From positions 20,598,129 to 20,662,128 of the forward strand of contig JABAKD010000002.1 of the NCBI GenBank assembly GCA_012845835.1: a stretch of 64,000 bases of DNA, written 5' to 3'. Shown piece by piece: positions 22,236 through 31,800 of this stretch. The first letter of the stretch is position 1. Every line of letters begins with the position of its first letter. Source of the stretch: Undaria pinnatifida (lineage: Eukaryota; Sar; Phaeophyceae; Laminariales; Alariaceae). Both the position numbers and the translations under genes were made by a program. Below the pieces are notes generated by a model. The model saw only the letters and a list, made by a program, of their open reading frames with translations, did no database searches and was not told where the DNA came from.

Positions 22236-22965
22236 TTGATTTTATTATGAAACAAGTATACTACGAATAGCTGTGAGATGGAGGATTCCGTCAAAACTCA
22301 TCTTTGCAAGCTGTTTTTGATTTTATTAAGAAACAAGTATGCGACGAATAGCTGTGAGATGGAGGATTTCGTCAAAACTCATCTTTGCAAGCTGTTTTTG
22401 ATTTTATTAAGAAACAAGTATGCTACGAATAGCTGTGAGATCGAGGATTTCGTCAAAACTCATCAGTGCAAGCTGTTTTTGATTTTATTAAGAAACAAGT
22501 ATGCTACGAATGGCTGTGAGATCGAGGATTTCGTCAAAACTCATCAGTGCAAGCTGTTTTTGATTTTATTAAGAAACAGATATACTTCGAATAGCTGTGA
22601 GATCGAGGATTTCGTCAAAACTCATCAGTGCAAGCTGTTTTTGATTTTATTAAGAAACAAGTATGCTACGAATAGCTGTGAGATCGAGGATTTCGTCAAA
22701 ACTCATCAGTGCAAGCTGTTTTTGATTTTATTAAGAAACAGGTATACTTCGAATAGCTGTGAGATCGAGGATTTCGTCAAAACTCATCAGTGCAAGCTGT
22801 TTTTGATTTTATTAAGAAACAGGTATACTTCGAATAGCTGTGAGATCGAGGATTTCGTCAAAACTCATCAGTGCAAGCTGTTTTTGATTCTATTAAGGAT
22901 CAGGTATACTTCGAATAGCTGTGAGATCGAGGATTTCGTCAAAACTCATCTTTGCAAGCTGTGTG
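22236..22965 (+). repeat. 81-bp minisatellite (9 units)
   Basis: Period 81 bp, measured from successive GCTGTGAGAT starts (22270, 22351 and so on). Nine units, the last partial, are 90 to 98 percent alike. Because 81 is divisible by three and the unit lacks a stop in one frame, a 286-codon frame with a 27-residue repeat (EDFVKTHQCKLFLILLRN core) runs through it. The unit is a piece of dispersed family A, and family A sequence resumes on the right, so coding function is unlikely. Confidence 0.9.
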
Positions 22966-23119
22966 TGTTACTCCGACCGCGCGTGTTACGGGGGGGTGTT
23001 TGTGCACATGAAGGATATTTGGTACCAGGTATAGTTTTTAAGCCTATCCTGGTTGGTGCTCCATCATCAGTCATTTTAATCAAATTTGCGCATTTCACTC
23101 TTCTCTGTGCTGCATCCCG

Positions 23120-23245
23120 GGTGTTTGTGTTCATGTGAAACTGAACTCTCCACCCATGCCATCAATCTGCAGCTAGCACAATCAGAGTCCGTGCCGACGC
23201 CTCATCCTAGAGAGACGAGCTCTGTGGTCACAAACTGCTAGACGG
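23120..23245 (+). repeat. Dispersed family D copy
   Basis: Ends GAGTCCGTGCCGACGCCTC, ATCCTAGAGAGACGAGCTC, TGTGGTCACAAACTGC. Similar modules occur at 33520-33706 (minus), 47200-47315 and in the cluster 50195-50790. Confidence 0.65.
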
Positions 23246-23494
23246 ATATTCTTGCAGGCTACTACGGCTGCACCTATTTAGTCATGCAAGCGTTTGTTTT
23301 CACTTATGGTGCCCCTTTAAGTGATTTAACTACTTTTGTGTATACCTTCAGATGTGGTGCGTATTGAAATGTTGTGCGCGTTTGATTGTTGTGAATGCAT
23401 CGTGCTATTATTAAAAGCTAGGCACTGGCTGTTCATGGTGCAGCTGCTGCGCACGTTTATCTCATCTTACGGTAGGGTTCCCCCAGAAAATACT

Positions 23495-23552
23495 TGGAAG
23501 TGTGGTGAGCTTGAGCTTTATTTTTCCCCATCCGCCGGAGGATGAAAAAAAA
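23495..23552 (+). repeat. 3'-end fragment of retroposon family T
   Basis: TTGGAAGTGTGGTGAGCTTG, then CCATCCGCCGGAGGATG and an A-run: the last 55 bases of family T, apparently 5'-truncated. Confidence 0.7.
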
Positions 23553-23589
23553 AAAAAAGTTGCCTTACATACAGGATGAAAAAAAAAAA

Positions 23590-23760
23590 GGTTCCCCCGG
23601 TAAGGCGGTGGTGTGTGCCAGAGCAATATGACCGCCTTATTGAGGGAAGTCGCTGTATTATTTGCAGGTTATGAGTGCAGTTCCCCGACCGCACCAAGCA
23701 CTATTGACAGCCTTATATCGGGATGCCCCCTTGCTCAGACCGTCTTGTTTGGGGACCCTT
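23590..23760 (+). mobile_element. MITE-like element, family E copy 1
   Basis: Ends GGTTCCCCCGGTAAGGCGG and GTTTGGGGACCC are imperfect inverted repeats. The interior has GACCGCCTTATTGAGGG and GCCTTATATCGGGATGCC. Related copies lie at 37650-37845 and 37962-38198. No coding capacity. Confidence 0.55.
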
Positions 23761-23851
23761 ACTCTGTTGTGTCTGAGTTTCTAGTTTATGATTGGCGCCA
23801 AAAAAAAATAACAGGGGCTCGTTGCCACCCCCTCGCATGCCCGAACCTCCT

Positions 23852-24174
23852 TTTTATTTATTTATTTATTTTTATTTTTTTCACACTTCTACCTTCCAGC
23901 TTCTGGACTGCCTTGGTCACAGGTGTCGTCCCTTTTTTCCCCGCTGTTCTTGCCTTCAATTTTTATCGCGCAGAGGGTTTTTCAGCAATCCTACTGCTCG
24001 TCGACTTGTCATCGAGTCTTGCTAACTCACGCTCTCGCGTTTTCCGCAAGTCAATTTGTGCACAAGAAAAAGTCCCAACGAATTTATACGATTATGCACT
24101 CGGTGGGGCTCGAACTCACGAAACTGACCCATACCAGGCTCGAGGATAACCTGATACGCCACCGGGGCGACCGG
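23852..24174 (-). mobile_element. tRNA-derived SINE (family S1), minus
   Basis: Full-length inverted relative of the SINE at 5544: box B as GGGGCTCGAACTCACG and box A as CCTGATACGCCACC on the plus strand, with a T-rich tail at the left. GGATTGTCCCCCCC occurs twice at its head, a local duplication. Confidence 0.75.
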
Positions 24175-24675
24175 ATTGTCCCCCCCGGATTGTCCCCCCC
24201 GACGCTCTGGAGTCTGCAAAAGAGAAGACTTCATCAAAAATGAATCTTTCTTACTTCTGCGGCAGCAGCACAGCCAGTACAGCAGCACAGCCAGTACGTA
24301 CGAGCCTTGACGAGACGTCTAGATTATTTAGTCTAGGATAAAGTACGGAAATCGGGGGATATTATGTTGACGATTGGTACAGTAGTATGAGTTTGATGTC
24401 GTCGACCAAATTTTCAGCAATAAGAAAAAAACTTTTTTTTCATCCGGACAAAGTTTTAGGGTAGGGTTGGGGTCGGGGTTTGGGGGTTTGAGGTTAGGTT
24501 AGGATTAAGGTCTACACCAGTAGTGTTTTGGGCAGTTGTACCTATGATGTTATATTTCCTTACAACACTGGCAGCATATATGGGTCAAACCACCTTCCCC
24601 GGTTTCCATACTTCATCCTATATAATAATCCAGAATTGCGGTAATGGCGGCTCAGCACAGCAGCATGTGCCAGCA

Positions 24676-24725
24676 GGGTTGGGTTGGGTTGGGTTGGGTT
24701 GGGTTGGGTTGGGTTGGGTTGGGTT
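24676..24725. repeat. (GGGTT)n array
   Basis: Ten nearly perfect GGGTT units in gene A intron 3, the same unit as at 19019. Confidence 0.95.
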
Positions 24726-25054
24726 TGACGCCAGTTGAAAATGTCCACCAGCGCGGGTTCCTAGCGAAAGCTACAGCAGCAATTCGAAGCTCACTTTGGT
24801 GGAGCGCCTTTACCTCTTTTTTTTGTTTTTTTCATTGCATAAATGGCCCAACACTAGTTCTAAGCAGTTTGTCCCCAGGACCTTAGGTGCAGTTCTGAAG
24901 GGGTCCGTTGCTAATTTTACTAACTGTTAATACCGGTACACTTTTTGGTGGTGTGCGCACGTTTTTTTTGTCCGTGGCTCGTTATGTGGGCCACGTTTCT
25001 CTCGAAACTTCGGCTATCAAACGACTCGGCTGGGTGGACGGACGCGCGCATCAG

Positions 25055-25243
25055 GGAGTAAGCTGTCACGGGGACGACGCTTTGAACAGCGAAAATGTGG
25101 CCGGAGGTGCATCGGGCAATAAGCACAGGGTGCCCTCGACGACCGCCTTTTCTCCTGTAGCGGCAGCAGCAGCGCCGGCGCCGGTGGTGGCCACGTCAGC
25201 TGCCGGCGCGGGGTCCGCGTTGGGAAGGCTCGCGCTCGCGGAG
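25055..25243 (+). CDS. Gene A exon 4
   Basis: 63 codons, phase 0 at both ends, starting GVSCHGDDALNSENVAGG after acceptor CGCATCAG, with a weak pyrimidine tract. It ends at GCGGAG followed by GTGAAG; an alternative donor six bases later keeps the same phase. The middle is Ala/Pro-rich. Codon phase agrees with exons 3 and 5, which is the main support. Confidence 0.45.
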
Positions 25244-25651
25244 GTGAAGGTGCGGTGTGGTGTGGTATGGAACGATGTGGTGATGAGCGGTGCGGTACGG
25301 TACGATGCTGTTGCTGTTGCTGTTGCTATTGTTATTGCCGCTGCTGGCGAAAACGTTTCGGTGTCGGATCGCTTTTTCTGTGCGTTTCGGGCAGGGCTTC
25401 GTCGCACGCTTCCTCTGTTACATGCGTACCCTCTCGCGCGCTTTGTCTTCTCTTCCTCCCGTCCACGGGGGGTCTAAGCAGTGTTCTCCCCAACGTTCCC
25501 CGAACACTGCGATTATGTACCAAGTATGTTGTTACATTTTTATCAGTTAGTGATTGGTTACCCACCCCCCTGTTACATGACAATCCCCCCCCCCGAAACA
25601 AACAATTTATTTACCCCCCTGTGTTATTTTTTGCTTGCTTTGTGTTGGCAG

Positions 25652-26185
25652 CGAACGAGGGGGACGTTGAGTGAAGGCGGGCAGCCCAAGGCAGCAGTCC
25701 GGCCGATCAGCAGCTGCAGCACCACCACCACCACCAGCCCCTGCCGCGCGGAAAAAGCCGGTAACGGCAATGGTAACGGTACCGGTTCTGGCGCGGTTGC
25801 TGGCGCCAGAGAGATAGGGCGAGCATCTTCTGCTGCCTCTACCCCTGCTGCTACTGGTGGTGGTGGTGGTGGTGGTGGTGGTGGTGGTGTGGAGGAGAGT
25901 CCGTCGAGCGCCGGGCGGAAGCGACGAGATGCACCGGGGAGCAACAGGGTTGGGGGAGGAGGAGGCGGTGGTGGAGGAGGGGGTGGCGGTGGGGGTGGGG
26001 GGGAGGTGGTGGACACAAGGAGTTTGAACAAGATTGCGGGAAAGGGAGGGGTGGAGGAGCGATTGGGGCCTAGAAAGGGCGGTCTTGAGGATGAGTCGTC
26101 GGGAAGGGTGAAGTCTTTGCCGATAGTCAGCAGCGCGCCGAAGAGGATGAGGCTCTTGTCTCCCACCGGCGGGGTGATGTCCAAG
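25652..26185 (+). CDS. Gene A exon 5
   Basis: 178 codons after a good acceptor (TTGCTTTGTGTTGGCAG), ending at TCCAAG followed by GTGGGT, phase 0. It is rich in Thr/Ser and has two long Gly runs encoded by GGT and GGN repeats (about 25855-25890 and 25955-26005). A basic, conserved-looking end follows with VKSLPIVSSAPKRMRLLSP and TGGVMSK; the KRMR cluster could serve nuclear import. No recognised domain. Confidence 0.6.
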
Positions 26186-26189
26186 GTGG

Positions 26190-26445
26190 GTGTGCTTTGG
26201 TTTGGTTGGTTGGTCGGTTGGTTTGTTGAACGGTTAAGTTTGTTGAACGGTTGGTTAGTTGGTTGGCTGTTGGTTGGTTGGAGAGGGTCGATCGGTGGGT
26301 TGGCCGGTCAGTTGATTCTTGTATTGAGTGAGTGGTCGTTTTGTTGGTTGTTTGGTTGGTTGGCTTGATTGGTTGACTGGTTGATTGATAGATTGGTTGA
26401 CTGATTGGTTAGTTGGTTGGTTGTTGGCTGATGGATTGAGTGATC
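26190..26445. repeat. Degenerate (TTGG)n array at the start of intron 5
   Basis: GGTTGGTTGGTCGG-type units begin immediately after the exon 5 donor, as the GGGTT array does after exon 2. Confidence 0.9.
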
Positions 26446-26584
26446 ATTGACTGTTGCTCGCCTCTTCTACTTTTGGTTGTTCGTTGTTGTGAGGCTAACC
26501 CTCCTCTCGCCCCCCCTCCCCCCGCTTCCCGATGCCTCCTTGACCCGCGGCTGTTTTTATGGTTTTGTCTTCCCCTAACTTTAG

Positions 26585-26654
26585 CCTCCTGCTCCATCGT
26601 TGGCGCCGAAATCCGCTCGAAGGGCAACTGTTGGAGGGGAGGGTTGGACGCCAG
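26585..26654 (+). CDS. Gene A exon 6
   Basis: 70-nt exon between a strong acceptor (CTTCCCCTAACTTTAG) and a near-consensus donor (GCCAG followed by GTCAGT). In frame with exon 5 it reads PPAPSLAPKSARRATVGGEG then WTP and ends in phase 1. Two downstream acceptors accept phase 1: 34480, which ends the gene, and 48372, which would join it to gene C. Confidence 0.55.
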
Positions 26655-26741
26655 GTCAGTTCCCGCCCCCGCCCACCCGTTCAACCCTTGTGCTACCATT
26701 GGGTTTTGCGATAATAGTTGTGCCGTCTCGTGTTTTGATTG

Positions 26742-26878
26742 GCCGCTGACAGGGCAAATTTTTTCTACACTAAGGGTTGCGGCGAAAACAGGATTCTTAC
26801 ATACCGCCCCGCTGACAGGGCAAGTTTTTTCTACACTAAGGGTTGCGGCGAAAACAGGATTCTAACATACCGTCTCTG
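26742..26878. repeat. 68-bp tandem duplication
   Basis: CCGCTGACAGGGCAA, TTTTTTCTACACTAAGGG and GCGAAAACAGGATTC occur twice with two or three differences. Confidence 0.9.
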
Positions 26879-27113
26879 AATAAAGGTGGCGGGATCTTGT
26901 TTTTTTCCGGGTGTATATATATGTATATATACGGTGCGCTACTTCAGTTAAGAAATTTGGGATTTATGGTGGTCCAGAGGGAAGAACTTGACGATACAGA
27001 ATGGCAATCGCAGTATCGGCCACTGCTTGGTTGGGGGATGATCCTTTTTGGCGTCTGCCCTGGAAGGCAAAATGAGTCGTACGGCACGGACGCAGCATGA
27101 TCCTATTCGCACC

Positions 27114-27278
27114 AAATATGTCAGGAGACGGCACTTTGACCCCTTGACGGAGGTGAAGTTTCCGATAATTCGCCTTGACTGACGGCAAATTACTAGGGTT
27201 TAGTGTGGAACAATCGATTTGACACCCTTGCCTGGCCGCTCGACGTTTTCCCTTGACTGACCGTCTCCTGACATATTT
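27114..27278. mobile_element. MITE with perfect 18-bp terminal inverted repeats
   Basis: AAATATGTCAGGAGACGG at 27114-27131 and its exact reverse complement at 27261-27278 bound a 165-bp element. TCGCAC occurs just outside each end, three to four bases off, a possible target duplication. No coding capacity. Superfamily not assigned. Confidence 0.7.
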
Positions 27279-27312
27279 TACTCGCACTGCAGCGCGCTCA
27301 CACTACATTGGA

Positions 27313-27470
27313 AGTCCCTCTATAGTGCCGGTTGAGTAGTGCCGTTTGCGCCATACAGTGCCGGTGAAATCCTTGGCACACATAGGAACAACAAGTAGTG
27401 GGAGTACGCGGAGTAGTGCCGGTTGCCGCTATTGTGCGTTTTTGGCTGGCACATACGGGTACTTTATATC
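27313..27470 (+). mobile_element. MITE-like element, family F copy 1
   Basis: Rich in AGTGCCGG and its complement; core CCTTGGCACACATAGGAAC then CGCGGAGTAGTGCCGG. The element at 49393-49530 is the inverted counterpart with the same internal order. Confidence 0.6.
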
Positions 27471-27489
27471 ACGACGACTAGTGTTTTTT

Positions 27490-27895
27490 TTTCTTCAATC
27501 ATCACTTTACTCTCCAGCTCAACCCGTAAGAGGCTTTACCCTCAGCTATATTATTAACAAGCCATGGTCACAGGTGGCTTCCCTTCCTCCCCCCCGGTAC
27601 ATGCCTTCATTTTTATCGCGCATGGGTTTCAGCACTCTCTTTTCAGCTTTTTATGCTCTTCGATTTTAATCGAATTTTGCCACGACTCACGTCTATTTTT
27701 TACGCAAGAAGTCCCTATACGGACACGTATAATACGAGCACGAACGACTCACGTCTATTCTTTACGTAAGAAGTCCCTACACGGACACGTATAATACGAG
27801 TACGAGTATGCACTCGGTGAGACTTGAACACACGACCTTGATGTTATTAATAGTATGGACGAGATTCACCTTTAGTCCATCGGGGATGCCGACGA
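27490..27895 (-). mobile_element. SINE with a different tRNA-like head, minus
   Basis: On the minus strand the head reads GATGGACTAAAGGTGAATC (box A-like) and GTGTGTTCAAGTCTCACC (box B). The far end shares the S1 tail (GCCATGGTCACAGGTG, CCTTCATTTTTATCGCGC). A 65-bp segment with GACTCACGTCTATT and GGACACGTATAATACGAG is tandemly duplicated at 27681-27800. Confidence 0.6.
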
Positions 27896-28145
27896 AACGG
27901 TAGCATTCTGTACCTGTAGACGGTTTGATATTCGCCGAGTTAACCCATTTCCACCTCCTTTTTTTTTCCTAGTATAATTCCGAGTGTTTTGTCCCGATGT
28001 CGGGACTGCGGTGCTGAGAGGTTGAACTTGTTTTCGGTCGCTGTCTCAGGGCCCCAAAAGGGCCTACCGGAAATAACACCCCAGCCTATTTCCCCACGTC
28101 TTTTGTTCGCGAAAAACAAATACCGAGGGTGTAGCGTTCACGGGG

Positions 28146-28231
28146 TTAACCCCTTTAGAGCCCCCCAACCCCTCCCTATACTAAATCCAAGTAATATTGT
28201 CCCCAAAACGGGTTTCCAGTTGTAAAGGGCG
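28146..28231 (+). mobile_element. TTAA-flanked MITE, family H copy 1
   Basis: TTAACCCCTTTAGAGCC at the left, then CTATACTAAATCCAAGTAA and AAACGGGTTTCCAGTTG; the right end is worn (TAAAGGGCG). A complete copy is at 50044-50133. Confidence 0.65.
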
Positions 28232-28869
28232 TGCGCGTAATGTAAGTGTTCGAGATGCGGAGTTACCCCTACTGAAAGTACAAATATGTTACGTACGTAC
28301 TGAAATTATTTCAAGAATTATAATAATGAAAACCGAAAAAACCTTGTTGTTCTGTTTATTGTATATACATATTTTCAAGTGGTTTCCCCCCCCCCCCAGA
28401 CCGTTGGGCGCAGGTTGTTTTCAACGATTTTGTCAGTGACACACATCATTATTGGTTTTTTTTCATCCGTTTCACCCCAATGATATCGCTATGACGTCAT
28501 TGGGGGGGACTTTCGACCGGTATTTTGTATGGGTCAGGGTAGGATCAGTTCCATGATTTTGAAAATATCCCAATAATGTCGGTCACCCGGTTTTGTCCGC
28601 GTGGTCGCATGCATGCATGCAACTGACTCGCCTTTATCGAGGAAAGAGGGAAAAAATCGCTTGGTTGGCCACCCCCCCCCCCAAGAGATGACAGACATGT
28701 ATATATACTTCTGCCTTCGGCCTGCCCCGTCCTTGGGGTGGGCCGAGGAAGCCCGCGAGGACCTGCAGCGGTCTAGCGGCAGTCACACGGGCATCGAGCC
28801 TCGGGCTGGGTAGAGAGGGAACCTTGCGCGGTCTGGCTAGTGAACTGCTCACTCTAAGGACCACGCGGG

Positions 28870-31800
28870 GTGGTGGTGATGGGTTTTCTTTTTAACCCCG
28901 ACGCCGAGGAGTTCATCCCCGGGGCAGGACGGGTACATCACCACAGCAGAGAGCGCAGCGTGGGCAGCTTGGGGAGTGGAGAGGCTGGCCACCGCGTGGG
29001 TACGCATGCACGACAGGAAGGATGGGAGTGTCGGCGTTGGCTGGGACGGCTGCACCCAGCCAGCGGAAACCAAGGCGCGAACCGGGCTACGAAACGGAGA
29101 GCCACAATCATCACATTAATAGAGAGAAAAAAGAAACAACAGAAACAGAAACGGAGGAGGGGACGAGCCTCTCGTCGGCTGGCCGAGAAAGCAGCACGCG
29201 AGACTCGTAAGAGACGGAAGGCGGCACTTGTGGCGGTAGCGACCTACAACGTGCGTACCCTGGCCGTAAAGGGGAAGAACGGGTATGGGCATGACGAGCG
29301 TGTACTGGCGAAAGGCCAGCAACTCGGCTGTGACTTCATTGGCCTGCAGGAAACTCGACGGCCCGGCAACACGAGATTCAGTGCAGCTGGATACCAAGTT
29401 TTTTGCTCAGGTCAGGAAAAAACAGCAGCGAGGCAAGGGCTGTACGGAGTAGGTCTAGCAGTTAAGGACTCAATATGCCGTAAGTCTAGGTTCACCCAGC
29501 AGTTCATTGACGAACGGCTTATGTCTATGCGCTTCGAGTTGGATGGTCGATGCGATGCTGTTAATTTCGTCGTTGCGTACGCCCCAACTGATTGTACCAA
29601 AGACACCAAGCTGAAAGGTATTTTCTGGCAAAAGCTGGAGGACCTGGTTGAACAGATCCCCACTAAAGAGTGTTTGTTTGTACTGATGGATGCTAACGCG
29701 CGAACTGGGCAGAGGATGGAAGGGTGCGGTGATGATGAAAGTAGGGTGCTTGGAGCATACGGACGAGATGCTCGTAGCGATAATGGCAAACGACTTTTGT
29801 CGTTCGCTACCAATTGCAAGCTAGCTCTCACCAACACATTTTTCAGCACGCGCAAGGGTGGGATATCGCATACGTACAACGGCACCAGCCCGAATGACCG
29901 TAAGAGGATAGACTACATCCTAACCCGCCAAGCCCATCGGCCTAGAGTACATGATGTTAAAGTCATCCCACAGCCTCCGCCACCAGCTAAGGCCGATTCA
30001 GACCACAACATTGTGTACATCAAGGTCCGACTTAGTGGTCACTTTTCGTCCAACCGAAAAATGCTGAAACCCCCAAAACGCCGAGAATTCGACAGGCAGC
30101 TTTTTTCATCCGACGGAAAGCGTCGCCAACGAGTAATCGCGAGGGTTGTTTCCACTCTCAACCAACCTATCCAGCCCCGTAACACGTCTGGCATGGTTGA
30201 GTTTTTCACCACGACTATCATCGATGCTGTAGAGAAAGAGGTGCCACCTCCACCACGTCGCCACCGCCGGCATGGTTGGTGCGAGCCTGCCGAAACTTCG
30301 GCCGCTTTCAGAGTAGCATGGACAGCGAGGGAGGATGCGAGACAGTTCTTGCGTGCCAACCCCCGAGATAGTGTAGCGTGGAAGAAATTGAGATCTTCGT
30401 GTGCGAATCTGCAGGAAGTGGTTGCCGCAGGAGTACAAGCGTACTTTGAAGAGTACCTCGCCGAAACCGAGAGACTCCTAGCGAGTAACGATCAACGAGG
30501 ATTCTACAAGCACCTGAAGAGTACGGTGGGATTGCAAGGTACAAAAGCGAGGAGCGAGCAGTTTATTATGGACGAGGATGGCACGTTGTTGCGGGATCAA
30601 GCGCGAATTCGTGAACGATGGGCGGGGCACTACCACAAACTCTTGAACACGAAATCGCTGAAACTCGATCCCACGATCATCGACCTCTTGCCACCGCGAC
30701 CGCTTAAACTATCGCTTGGGGATGAACCATCCATGGACGAGATGATGGATGCGATTAAGGGCATGTCAAATTGGAAAGCCGTTGGACCAGACGGTCTCCC
30801 GGTCGAACTACTAAAACTTGATCACCCCGCTTTCGTCCAGTGTTTTCACAATATCCTTGTCAACGTGTGGGTAACGGGCGAAGTCCCCCAGCAATGGAAA
30901 GATGCCATCATCAAGACCCTTCACAAAAAAAAGGATCGAACTGATTGCAACAATTACAGAGGGATCTCGCTTGTTGCCCACGCAGGCAAAATATTGTTGA
31001 AAATCGTTGCGTCCCGCCTTAGCAACTACTGCGAGACCGAGGAAATACTTCCTGAAGAACAGTGCGGCTTCCGTCCCGCACGGTCGACGGTCGACATGCT
31101 GTTTGTCGTGCGCCGGTTGCAAGAGCTCGGACGGCAGAGGAAAATCCCCCTGTACATGTGCTTCATCGATCTGCAGAAAGCGTACGACTCTGTCGACCGG
31201 GAACTGTTGTGGGAGGTACTCACACGCCTTGGCGTACCAACCAAGATGCTTACAGTTATCCGCAACTTCCACGAAGGCATGCGGGCTCGCGTGCGTGCGG
31301 ATGACGGCGAGCACTCGGATTGGTTTAATGTCACCCAGGGGCTGCGGCAAGGCTGCGTGCTATCACCGTTACTGTTCAACGTGTTCTTCGCTGCTGCGAT
31401 ACACGTCGTGCTGGTACGCTTCAGCAAAGACGAAAGCATCGTGAGGGATTTGGTTCACCTCGAAGAGGGCAGTGCAGTCGGAAAAGAGGAACCGTTGGCA
31501 TGCGTGCAAAGGGCTGTGTGGGGCATGTTGTACGCAGATGACGCAGGAATTGTTTCTAAGTCGGCGGAAGGCCTTGCTAAAATGATGACAGTCATCGTGA
31601 CTGTCTTCGAAGCAGCAGGCCTCACGGTATCGGAAAAGAAGACAGAGACGATGCTGCTACGAACACCGGACCAGACAGCCCTCGCCCCACCGCTCGCGAT
31701 CGAAGCATCAGGCCAGAGGTATAAACAGACGACCCAGTTTTTATACCTAGGCGGCATTATCCACGAAAGCGCTGACCTCTCGCTCGAAATCGAACGACGG

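Noticed and set aside
22278-23138. 286-codon open frame with 27-residue repeats
   Set aside because: It is a by-product of an 81-bp minisatellite derived from a non-coding dispersed repeat; all units lack stops in that frame by construction.
25624-26184. Minus-strand proline-rich frame opposite gene A exon 5
   Set aside because: Antisense of the Gly-coding GGT/GGN repeats.
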